A stretch of DNA of 64,000 nucleotides from M3 sp045133615. GTDB lineage: Bacteria > Bacteroidota > Bacteroidia > Bacteroidales > Muribaculaceae. The notes under the pieces were generated by a model. The model was not told where the DNA came from. It did no database searches and saw nothing but the letters and a program-made list of their open reading frames with translations. The stretch is taken from positions 15,541-79,540 of the forward strand of contig JBGUUQ010000054.1 in assembly GCA_045133615.1 (NCBI GenBank), read 5' to 3'. Numbering within the stretch: position 1 is the stretch's first letter; each line of letters starts with the position of its first letter. Shown in pieces: positions 26,465 through 34,929 of the stretch. A program made the position numbers and the translations under genes.

Positions 26465-27541
26465 TTATCGGGCTACGGATGCGCGTCGATAGAGGACAAC
26501 CGCAATAATTATATAAACAAAATTGGGTATCCACATTGCCACAAACGGTGATGTATATCCCGATACTGCAAATGTGGATGTAACGGTGGAGAATAAGATA
26601 TACGAGAAGCTAAGTACCAATCCGATACCGATATTGATACCCATGCCGCCCTTCACCTTGCGCGACGACAACGACATCCCTATGACAGTAAGAATAAATG
26701 CTGCGGCACACATCGCATAGCGGCGTTCATTCTCGATTTCAAACGATTTGATATTTGCCACACCGCGCTCTTTCTGGCGCGATATATATTCGCGCAATTC
26801 AGGAGATGTCATAGTCTCATGATCATTCTTGGCAATGAGAAAATCTCGCGGTTCGATAGGAATAATCGTATCAAGACGCTTGCCGTTTGTAATATGCTCA
26901 CGCGCACCTTCAAAGTCACGAATCATATATTCACGTACCTGCCATTGATATAGCGTATCCCACTTAATTGTCTGTGCAGTCAGGCGCGAAACCAATTTCT
27001 TGTTTTCAAACTTCTCAAGCGAAAACTTATATCCGGTCTTTGTCGTATTATCATATCGACTCATGTACGCAATTTCGCCCGGAGCGACCATCATCTGAAT
27101 ATTGCTGCCATAGTCCACTCGTTTGTTTTTTACATATGTATTTGTGAACTCTATTCGTTTCACATTGGCCGGCGGAATTATGTATGCACTCAACACAAAC
27201 GATGATACGGCAATCACCGCTGCCGAAACCATATATGGCATCAACAGTCGCCGATAGCTCACCCCCGAAGCAAGCATCGCTATGATTTCTGAATTATCGG
27301 CAAGTTTTGACGTAAAAAATATCACCGCAATAAACGTGAACAGCGGGCTGAATTGATTGGCGAAATACGGCAAAAAGTTAACGAAATAATCAAATATTGT
27401 GGCTTCGAGCGGTGCTTTAAGGAAAGCATCAAGCTTCTCATTGATGTCGAACATCACCGTGATTGCCAATATCAAAATAATGGCAAATATATAAGTTCCT
27501 AAGAATTTACGAATTATATATCTATCAAGAGTCTTAAACAT
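26465..27541 (-). CDS. LptF/LptG family permease
   Basis: The 358-residue protein has the YjgP/YjgQ layout: three N-terminal membrane helices (about residues 12-32, 55-80, 100-122), a periplasmic beta-jellyroll region, and three C-terminal helices. The start LDRYIIRKFLGTYIFAI and the SKLADNSEIIAMLASGVSYRRL coupling-helix region are typical. In the Lpt system these subunits, with LptB, extract lipopolysaccharide from the inner membrane. It is 16 bases after tgt, an operon order I recall from Bacteroides. Only one such permease is in the window; the partner must be elsewhere. Confidence 0.92.
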   Translation of the reverse strand: MFKTLDRYIIRKFLGTYIFAIILILAITVMFDINEKLDAFLKAPLEATIFDYFVNFLPYFANQFSPLFTFIAVIFFTSKLADNSEIIAMLASGVSYRRLLMPYMVSAAVIAVSSFVLSAYIIPPANVKRIEFTNTYVKNKRVDYGSNIQMMVAPGEIAYMSRYDNTTKTGYKFSLEKFENKKLVSRLTAQTIKWDTLYQWQVREYMIRDFEGAREHITNGKRLDTIIPIEPRDFLIAKNDHETMTSPELREYISRQKERGVANIKSFEIENERRYAMCAAAFILTVIGMSLSSRKVKGGMGINIGIGLVLSFSYILFSTVTSTFAVSGYTSPFVAMWIPNFVYIIIAVVLYRRASVAR

Positions 27542-27557
27542 ACGTTCCTTTTGATTT

Positions 27558-28688
27558 TTACAGACGACGCGTCACACGTTCCACCATTTCCGTCTTCCAC
27601 GCTTTGAAGTCTCCGGCGAGAATATGTCGGCGTGCTTCACCCACAAGCCACAAATAAAACGCCAAATTATGAATCGACGCAATTTGCATTGCAAGAATCT
27701 CTTGCGAAATAAACAGATGTCGCAAATAGGCTTTTGAATATTGGCGGTCAACGTAGCTCGGTCCATCCTCCTGAATCGGAGAGAAATCATTCGCCCATTT
27801 AGCATTACGCATATTCATGATACCATGAGCGGTAAAGAGCATTCCGTTTCGTCCGTTTCGCGTAGGCATCACGCAGTCCATCATATCAACACCGCGATCA
27901 ATTGCCTCAAGAATATTGGCAGGCGTTCCCACCCCCATAAGATAACGGGGTTTGTCCTTTGGCAATATCTCATTGACCACTTCAATCATATCATACATCA
28001 CCTCTGCCGGCTCGCCTACTGCCAAACCACCGATTGCATTGCCATCAGCGCCAAAATCAGTGACATATCGTGCCGATTCGCGGCGCAAATCCGGATATGT
28101 ACATCCCTGAACGATAGGGAAATATGCTTGAGAATATCCATATTTACCCTCTGTGGACTTATATCTGTCCCACCCGCGTTTCAACCAACGCATTGTAAGG
28201 CCAAGCGACTTTTTGGCGTAATCATATTCCGCCGTTCCCGGAGGACATTCATCGAGTTGCATCATTATATCGGCACCAATCGATCGCTGAATATCTACAA
28301 CATTTTCAGGAGTAAACAGATGCTTGGAACCATCGATATGAGAGCGAAAATATGCCCCCTCCTCTTTCAATTTTCGATTTGACGATAGAGAAAACACCTG
28401 AAAACCTCCGCTATCAGTAAGAATGGGACGTTCCCAACCATTGAATTTATGCAACCCGCCGGCTTGTTCCAACACCTCTACCCCCGGACGTAAATACAAA
28501 TGATATGTATTTCCGAGAATAATTTGTGCTTTCACATCATCACGCAATTCATGTTGGTGAACGGCCTTTACCGAACCAAGTGTACCTACCGGCATGAATA
28601 TCGGTGTTTCTATTTGTCCATGATCGGTCGTAATCAGACCGGCACGTGCATTGCTATTAATATCAGTCGCTTGTAGTTGAAAATCCAT
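27558..28688 (-). CDS. tgt: tRNA-guanine (queuine) transglycosylase
   Basis: The 376-residue enzyme swaps G34 of GUN-anticodon tRNAs for a queuosine precursor. LTDSGGFQVFSLS holds the general-acid Asp, GGLAVGEP the base-binding loop, and DMMDCVMPTRNGR the nucleophile region. The start is the ATG at 28688; an upstream TTG at 28709 overlaps the -7 element and is rejected. The Cys-x-Cys-x2-Cys zinc motif of the best-studied bacterial enzymes is not present; the region reads SYVDRQYSKAYLRHLF. The permease gene follows in the same transcript. Confidence 0.95.
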   Translation of the reverse strand: MDFQLQATDINSNARAGLITTDHGQIETPIFMPVGTLGSVKAVHQHELRDDVKAQIILGNTYHLYLRPGVEVLEQAGGLHKFNGWERPILTDSGGFQVFSLSSNRKLKEEGAYFRSHIDGSKHLFTPENVVDIQRSIGADIMMQLDECPPGTAEYDYAKKSLGLTMRWLKRGWDRYKSTEGKYGYSQAYFPIVQGCTYPDLRRESARYVTDFGADGNAIGGLAVGEPAEVMYDMIEVVNEILPKDKPRYLMGVGTPANILEAIDRGVDMMDCVMPTRNGRNGMLFTAHGIMNMRNAKWANDFSPIQEDGPSYVDRQYSKAYLRHLFISQEILAMQIASIHNLAFYLWLVGEARRHILAGDFKAWKTEMVERVTRRL

Positions 28689-28706
28689 TACGATATAATT
28701 GAAATG

Positions 28707-28738
28707 CAAAGTTACGACAACTCCCTCGCAATTGCAAA
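28707..28738 (-). promoter_or_regulatory. tgt promoter (-33/-7)
   Basis: On the minus strand TTTG (28735-28738) is followed after 20 bases by TAACTTTG (28707-28714), a full consensus match, 18 bases before the ATG. Confidence 0.75.
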
Positions 28739-28766
28739 TGTAAACTTAATATCACCGAATATGCAT

Positions 28767-29675
28767 TTACATCATCGCTTTCACCTGAGCAATGAAATCC
28801 TCACGGGAAAGAGTCCACGATAACCAATTTATCGGAATTCCCCGACGCTCCATTCCTCGAAACCACGTCATCTGACGCTTGGCAAACTGATGTATGGCAA
28901 TTTCAAGTTCCGCCACCATCCGGTCGTAATCCATCTGCCCGGTTGCATAAAGTGTCAAATACTTGTACTCAAGACCATAATATATCAACGATTCCGCATC
29001 CACGTCTTCGGCCAAAAGTTGACATACTTCATCGACCATTCCTTCGTCAAGACGAGCACGCAGACGAGCGGAGATTCTGTTTCGACGACTTTCTCTATCA
29101 ATGTCGACACCGACCACCAATACATTTTCCATCGGATGAGGGCGGGCGGCATCCGCTTCTTCAGGATGCTCCTGATAATATGTTTGTATCTCGATAGCAC
29201 GGATAGCACGTTTGCAGGTATCCACATCAGTGACATTATGCAGAGTCTTCATCGACGAAAGGATTTCTGACAATTCGGTCAACGACTTTCCCTCTAAAGC
29301 GGCTCTCAACGTCGGGTTTTCAGGGACCTCCGGCAACTTCAGTCCTCTCAACACCGACTCGACATACAATCCCGTTCCGCCGCAAAGCACAGGAAGTTTT
29401 CCTCGCGAGCAAATATCATCGTATGCGATTCGGAAGTCGCGTAAATATTCGTATAAATTATATTTATAACCGGCCGGACATATATCTATCAAATGGTATG
29501 GTATCTCTTCATACTCATCGAGATCTTTTCCCGTCCCTATATCCATTCCTTTATAGAGCTGTCGGGAATCGGCACTGATTATTTCTCCATTCAGCTCACG
29601 CGCCACATCCACCGCTCTTCGAGTTTTTCCAGAAGCGGTAGGACCGGTAATTACAATCATTGAAGTCTTGCTCAT
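28767..29675 (-). CDS. miaA: tRNA dimethylallyltransferase
   Basis: The 302-residue enzyme adds the isopentenyl group to A37 of tRNAs reading UNN codons. The P-loop TGPTASGKT is at residues 9-17, ISADSRQLYKGMDIGTGK follows, then GGTGLYVESVLRG and the C-terminal RQMTWFRG. It is the last gene of the five-gene minus-strand run and begins 6 bases after the upstream stop codon, so its expression is probably tied to that operon. Full length. Confidence 0.96.
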   Translation of the reverse strand: MSKTSMIVITGPTASGKTRRAVDVARELNGEIISADSRQLYKGMDIGTGKDLDEYEEIPYHLIDICPAGYKYNLYEYLRDFRIAYDDICSRGKLPVLCGGTGLYVESVLRGLKLPEVPENPTLRAALEGKSLTELSEILSSMKTLHNVTDVDTCKRAIRAIEIQTYYQEHPEEADAARPHPMENVLVVGVDIDRESRRNRISARLRARLDEGMVDEVCQLLAEDVDAESLIYYGLEYKYLTLYATGQMDYDRMVAELEIAIHQFAKRQMTWFRGMERRGIPINWLSWTLSREDFIAQVKAMM

Positions 29676-29681
29676 AATCTG

Positions 29682-31007
29682 TCAATCTTGGATGCCACAC
29701 ATATACCGACGCCAAAATCGGCGGAAACGATAAAACGGCTTATCTTCATTGTTTACGGCAACAAACAACCATATCGGGTCATTAAAATCGACCTCTAAAT
29801 TTTCAATATCGCTCAATCTGAATGTTGGACGATAATTTTTTATCCCATATATTCTACGGCCATCGCGGTGATATGCCTTTCGAGCCATTGTCACCTGATA
29901 GACACGCATTATCTCGGAGCAAAGCATCGGAGCAAGACGTTGCGAATTAAGCAACCGTTCTATTTGCGGCATGGTAAACCATGTTCCTCCGAGATTTGAG
30001 AATGCTGCTGCATCACGCGACGGCATAAAAGTCAAATAATGAAATATATTGCTATCATCATTATAGTAATCACTCGAATATATAAACCGCAATTTGTGTT
30101 CACCATCATTATCCGAGACTATATTTTCATAAAAATTCTCGGCGTCATAATCCGTCACCCTTTCACGATAAGGAATCGTAATTTTAACCGGAGTATCATA
30201 ACTTACAGTTCCATCATTGGCCTCTGATTCTCGCAGATACATATAATCACCGCATAAAATCAGATAACGAAGCGTCGTAGAACGTTCTCGTGAAGCATAA
30301 TCGCCCGATTCATTATGCAGATAAAATATCGATATACTGAAATACCTGAATCCAAGATATATCACTGATAATATCCAAAATATTACTGGAATCCAAACGA
30401 AATAAAATCTATCCGGCGAATTAATGTTGACATTTACGTAATATACAAAATAATATACCGTGGAAGTAATCGAATGTACGACTGCAAACCAAAACAATAA
30501 TATTGCCTGATAACGAGAATCTCGACGATACAACGTTCCGATAAATCCACGTTCCGAGGCATCGCCATTACGCATTCGACAATCGTGACAGAACGAGATA
30601 CGGCCGCGTCGTAACAACGCCCAACCGGTAATTAACATAGTTACCGGGGCGGTTATCAAAGAGGTTATATATGGAATATCACGATTCACCACTCCGGAAT
30701 CAAACAATTCCGACGGTATCGCCTTAAGATAAATCAGATTGATTATAACCATTATCACAGCCGACCAAAACAATATTCGGGTACAAAGATGCGGAATCAG
30801 AAAACAGATACCGCTATTTGAATCCCGGTTATATCGCGTGATCAACGTTAACGTTGCATCAAGTAATAATGCAACCAATGGTAACCAAAATTTGGAGATA
30901 ACCAACGACAAGGCTATTATCATTACAATGGCACCGACACTGCAAACCCAACTGACCCACAATGCCCAAACCTTGTTGTTGATAATATTTCCCTTGTACG
31001 AATTCAT
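29682..31007 (-). CDS. Polytopic membrane protein of unknown function
   Basis: The 441-residue protein has about six membrane helices in its first 230 residues (roughly 15-35, 38-55, 77-100, 115-140, 165-195, 205-225), with a CHDC pair in the loop near residue 140, then a soluble region of about 210 residues rich in Tyr, Arg and Asp. I recognise no domain. Its ATG overlaps the stop of the upstream peptidase gene (TAATG), and miaA follows 6 bases after its stop, so translation is probably coupled. The gene is visibly A/T-rich compared with its neighbours. Confidence 0.8.
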   Translation of the reverse strand: MNSYKGNIINNKVWALWVSWVCSVGAIVMIIALSLVISKFWLPLVALLLDATLTLITRYNRDSNSGICFLIPHLCTRILFWSAVIMVIINLIYLKAIPSELFDSGVVNRDIPYITSLITAPVTMLITGWALLRRGRISFCHDCRMRNGDASERGFIGTLYRRDSRYQAILLFWFAVVHSITSTVYYFVYYVNVNINSPDRFYFVWIPVIFWILSVIYLGFRYFSISIFYLHNESGDYASRERSTTLRYLILCGDYMYLRESEANDGTVSYDTPVKITIPYRERVTDYDAENFYENIVSDNDGEHKLRFIYSSDYYNDDSNIFHYLTFMPSRDAAAFSNLGGTWFTMPQIERLLNSQRLAPMLCSEIMRVYQVTMARKAYHRDGRRIYGIKNYRPTFRLSDIENLEVDFNDPIWLFVAVNNEDKPFYRFRRFWRRYMCGIQD

Positions 31008-33211
31008 TATTTCAGATTGCGATTAAAATAATCAAGCATTTTTGCATATACCATCACTCTTCCGTTGCAATAGTATATGGAGTGGTTCATATTCGGGAAT
31101 ATGAATAAATCACACATTTTTCCCGCAGCGAGTAAATGCGAGACATATTCAACAGTGTTAGCCGGATGCACATTGTCATCGGCCGTACCCGTCATAATAA
31201 GCAACGGACAATCCACATTGGCTACTAAATTAATCGGAGCCGATTCATTATACCCCGATTCGTTTTCTTTCGGAGTGAGCATATATCGCTCCGTATAGAC
31301 CGAGTCATAATATCGCCAGTCGGTAACAGGAGCAACAGCAACAGCAGCTGCATATGGGCTGTTTTTTTGAGAAACGGCCATCAATGTTTCATATCCGCCA
31401 TAGCTCCAACCATGAATACCGATACGAGAGCCGTCAACATACGGCAATGAAGCGGCATATTTAGCAGCGGCTATTTGGTCGATTGTCTCATATTTGCCAA
31501 GACATTGATACACCGCATTCTCAAATGCACGACCACGACCACCGGTTCCACGACCATCCACACATACAATTACATAGCCTTGTGTAGCATAAAACTGCTC
31601 CCAATCGAGTTTCCAACGATTAAGGACCGACTGAGAGCCGGGACCGCTGTATTGCGACATAATCGCCGGATATTTTCGAGAAGAATCAAAATTCGATGGT
31701 TTTATGATATATCCGTTAAGTGTCACCCCGTCAGATGTCATCGTGAAAAACTCCTTTTGAGGGATGTTGGCATACATTGAGGCATAGTCTGCATTACTTT
31801 CCAACGTACGTAGCTCTTTTCGATTTTTCGCCGCACACAATTTATAGGTAGGAGGAGTAGTGGCATTACTATAATTAACCGTATAATAACTCATTGACGA
31901 GTCAAATACAGCGGAAGCCGTCCCTTCATCGGGTGTCAATGCCGTAATTTTTCCTTTGCTGTCAATAGCATATACCACACGGTCAAGCGGAGATGAAGTC
32001 GATTGGTAATAGTGAACCCCGGCTGTCGCATCATAGCCATAATAATCGGTAACTACACGATCTCCTGACGTGAGTTGGCGCATCTGTGCACCAGAGTAGC
32101 TATATTGGTATAGTTGATTAAATCCCGAACGCTCCGATGCAATAACAAAAAAGTCAGCATAATAACGCACCGTTCCCCAAGCCATAGGGTCAATCCAAGC
32201 ATCTGATTCATCGACATATAACGATTTTGCCACTGTAGACTTCGGATTGACTGCATACATTTCCACACGAGTTTGTGCTCGATTAAGCGTAGTCACCACC
32301 AATCGGTCAGGAGTTCCGGCATAAGCGATACGAGGAATATACTCTATTCGCTCATCAGCGAATGTAATATCCTTTGTTTTTCGAGTCTCTACATCATAAC
32401 TATGGACTGATACTTTTGAGTTTCTCTCTCCGGCAACCGGATACTTATAGCTGAAACTACCGGGATATAAGGCATATTCCGGCTTAGGGTTACAGGCACT
32501 TTCATACAGAGTAAGCGAATAGACCGGAACACTTGCCTCGTCGTATTTAATATAACACAAGGTCAAATTATCGGGAGCCCACGCAATAGAGGATTCCGTA
32601 GCAAATTCTTCTTGATATGTCCAATCAGGCACGCCATTTATTATTTCGTTGATTTTGCCGTCGGTAGTGACTGCTACTTCGGTTTCATAGTCCAACTTCT
32701 TTATATAAATGTTATTATCAGCGACAAAAGCCACCATTCGTCCATCGGGAGAAAACAACGGAGCTTGCTGCACTTCATGGCTATCACTTAACGGCTTAAG
32801 CATATTTCGTTTAATCTCAAACACATAATATTTAGCATTAAACGAGTTGCGATATATCATCTCAGTATCTTTATATACCAATAGTTTGGAGCCATCTTGA
32901 CTTATTGAAAAACCATCGATTCTGTCAACTTTACTTCCACGAGTGTTAGAAACGTCAAGAACGGTTTCCAATTCATTTCCGCTACGTGTATCGTACATTA
33001 CTATACGACGGGCATCATCATCAAGTTGTAAATAAGCATTTCCGTCCGGTAAATATTGCATCGGTTTCGGAGCAGCAGGACGATTCAATGGTGTACAATA
33101 ACGAGCCAACTCATCTTGTAATGATGAGTTGACGGTAGAATTAGCTGCATGCAATGAAGTACACGACATTACAAGCGGCAACAATAACGAAGCATATTTA
33201 ATCTTATTCAT
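31007..33211 (-). CDS. S9-family dipeptidyl peptidase (DPP IV type)
   Basis: The 734-residue serine peptidase has a signal peptide (cleaved near LHA-A at about residue 23), an eight-bladed beta-propeller (about 40-480) and an alpha/beta-hydrolase domain. Catalytic residues are visible: Ser in GWSYGG, Asp in GTADDNVH and His in NMNHS. The Glu pair typical of DPP IV lies in YQEEFATESS. These enzymes remove dipeptides, often X-Pro, from peptides in the periplasm. The stop overlaps the next gene's start, and the coiled-coil gene ends 12 bases upstream. Confidence 0.92.
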   Translation of the reverse strand: MNKIKYASLLLPLVMSCTSLHAANSTVNSSLQDELARYCTPLNRPAAPKPMQYLPDGNAYLQLDDDARRIVMYDTRSGNELETVLDVSNTRGSKVDRIDGFSISQDGSKLLVYKDTEMIYRNSFNAKYYVFEIKRNMLKPLSDSHEVQQAPLFSPDGRMVAFVADNNIYIKKLDYETEVAVTTDGKINEIINGVPDWTYQEEFATESSIAWAPDNLTLCYIKYDEASVPVYSLTLYESACNPKPEYALYPGSFSYKYPVAGERNSKVSVHSYDVETRKTKDITFADERIEYIPRIAYAGTPDRLVVTTLNRAQTRVEMYAVNPKSTVAKSLYVDESDAWIDPMAWGTVRYYADFFVIASERSGFNQLYQYSYSGAQMRQLTSGDRVVTDYYGYDATAGVHYYQSTSSPLDRVVYAIDSKGKITALTPDEGTASAVFDSSMSYYTVNYSNATTPPTYKLCAAKNRKELRTLESNADYASMYANIPQKEFFTMTSDGVTLNGYIIKPSNFDSSRKYPAIMSQYSGPGSQSVLNRWKLDWEQFYATQGYVIVCVDGRGTGGRGRAFENAVYQCLGKYETIDQIAAAKYAASLPYVDGSRIGIHGWSYGGYETLMAVSQKNSPYAAAVAVAPVTDWRYYDSVYTERYMLTPKENESGYNESAPINLVANVDCPLLIMTGTADDNVHPANTVEYVSHLLAAGKMCDLFIFPNMNHSIYYCNGRVMVYAKMLDYFNRNLK

Positions 33212-33223
33212 AGTCTCTTGATT

Positions 33224-34921
33224 TTACCATAACGACATTTGTGCATCATTTTCAGGATGAGATTTTCTCGTCGGCTCCTGATAACCGAAATCGGGATCCG
33301 GAGTTGAAGCCGGCTTAGTCACAGCATCGGGCGGAGGTGTTCCCATCAACCACTCCGTATCATCGATAGATGTATCTATAGCGTTGACTTTCGTCTTTTT
33401 ACGAGGCTTTTTCACTATTTCCGGGGCAGGAAGATCATCCATCGGCGGTGTAGCGACGCGATGTTCTTCAAGATCGGCTTTAAGTTTTTCTATTTCACGT
33501 CGCAACTCGCTTTCCGATGAGGCTTGACGCACAAGATTATTTTCAATCGTTCGCTTCAGCGAAATTTTTTCATTTTCAAGATAATCGATTTTATCTTTAA
33601 GTTTTTGCGATTCGGCTTGCAACGAAGCTATGCGGGCGTCTTTTTTATTTTTAACCTCCTCGAAACGCTCCACCTGTTCCTGTATCTCCGATACGACCTG
33701 TAACTCTCCCCGAGCTTGTTCAAGTTCATCGCGAGTAGTCTGTAACTCATCATTGACCAATCGGAATTTTTCATTAAGCACCTCAAGAGAATCGGTAGCC
33801 ACTTTCTTTTCTTCGAGCAATGAAGCAATTTCTTCGTCTTTCTTTGTCATCTCATCAGTTGCAGAGGATGCCGACGAGTGCAACTCGCTCAACATACGAT
33901 CCGACACAAGAATCTTCGTTTTGAGTTCTTCTATTTGTTGCTGATAAGAGGCTTCCGATGATTCGGCATCCGACTTCATTTGCTCAATAAGCATTGACAA
34001 TCGTGCATTTTCGGCATTCAATCCCGTCACCTTACCTGCATACCCGGCAATCTCTTCTTCCTTTGCTTGAAGAGCTTCCGATGTTGCAGTCAGTGATTGT
34101 TGCAATCGTTCGAGTTGCGTTTCTCCGGTAGACACCGCCTCTTCTCGCGATGACAATTGCTCGATTTGTTCGTTAAGTGATTTTATGATAGTTTCTTTTT
34201 CGGCATTTTTTTCTTTTAATTCTGCAATTTGTGCAATCAAAGCATCTCCACCGGTCTCTTGTGCTTCGGCAAGACGACGGCGCAATTCGTCTAACTCCTC
34301 GCGCATTGCTGCCATATCATTTTCATGAACACCGGCTACTTTTATTTTATTGACAAGACTTTTGGTTTCAAGTTCATATTGCTCCTTTTCCGCCTCAAGA
34401 GATGCCACTTGATTTTCAAGATCACGAATACGGTCGCTCAACGCACGTTTCTGACGATCAAGACTAAGTTGCTGTTGCTTCCATTCGGTTTTAGAAGTTT
34501 CAAGCGACTTGCTTTGTTCACGCAACTGCCCCAATTCCTTCTGCAATTTTTGTCGCTCGCCCTCCCATTGAGAAGCCCCACGACGACGAGCATCATCTGA
34601 AGCATTTCGCAGATACGTCTTCAATGATTCGTCAAGTGAATTGTATATATATCGCCGTTGTGCATCAACATCGACACATTGCTTGACAAAATCAGGCAAC
34701 GACTGATTGAAAATTGCAATTACCCCATCGAATATCTCCATCGGTAATTCCACTTTTTCATCTTCCGGCGTCTTGGTTTCTTCGACCGATTTACTCGGTT
34801 CTGCCAAGTCTGATTTAAACGGATTGATTACCTCATCAGTTACTTCTGTCGAGTCATCAAAATACTCTTCATCTTCCGATGAAAAGCCAAATGCGCGTTT
34901 GAGAGAATTAAAAAATGCCAT
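33224..34921 (-). CDS. Long coiled-coil protein of unknown function
   Basis: The 565-residue protein has an acidic N-terminus (SSEDEEYFDDS near residue 14), a short conserved-looking globular part with LPMEIFDGVIAIFNQSLPDF (about 60-80), a very long heptad-rich coiled coil (about 115-490) and a C-terminal tail with a Lys/Arg cluster (KKPRKKTK) and Pro/Asp stretches ending MSLW. No signal peptide or membrane helix is seen, so it is cytoplasmic. It lies 12 bases before the peptidase gene and 8 after the PEP-binding protein gene. A scaffold role in envelope or cell-shape control is only a guess. Confidence 0.75.
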   Translation of the reverse strand: MAFFNSLKRAFGFSSEDEEYFDDSTEVTDEVINPFKSDLAEPSKSVEETKTPEDEKVELPMEIFDGVIAIFNQSLPDFVKQCVDVDAQRRYIYNSLDESLKTYLRNASDDARRRGASQWEGERQKLQKELGQLREQSKSLETSKTEWKQQQLSLDRQKRALSDRIRDLENQVASLEAEKEQYELETKSLVNKIKVAGVHENDMAAMREELDELRRRLAEAQETGGDALIAQIAELKEKNAEKETIIKSLNEQIEQLSSREEAVSTGETQLERLQQSLTATSEALQAKEEEIAGYAGKVTGLNAENARLSMLIEQMKSDAESSEASYQQQIEELKTKILVSDRMLSELHSSASSATDEMTKKDEEIASLLEEKKVATDSLEVLNEKFRLVNDELQTTRDELEQARGELQVVSEIQEQVERFEEVKNKKDARIASLQAESQKLKDKIDYLENEKISLKRTIENNLVRQASSESELRREIEKLKADLEEHRVATPPMDDLPAPEIVKKPRKKTKVNAIDTSIDDTEWLMGTPPPDAVTKPASTPDPDFGYQEPTRKSHPENDAQMSLW

Positions 34922-34929
34922 ATATATTT

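Noticed and set aside
28689..28709. A TTG start for tgt at 28709
   Set aside because: The codon overlaps the -7 element of a full-consensus promoter, so it is not transcribed in full.
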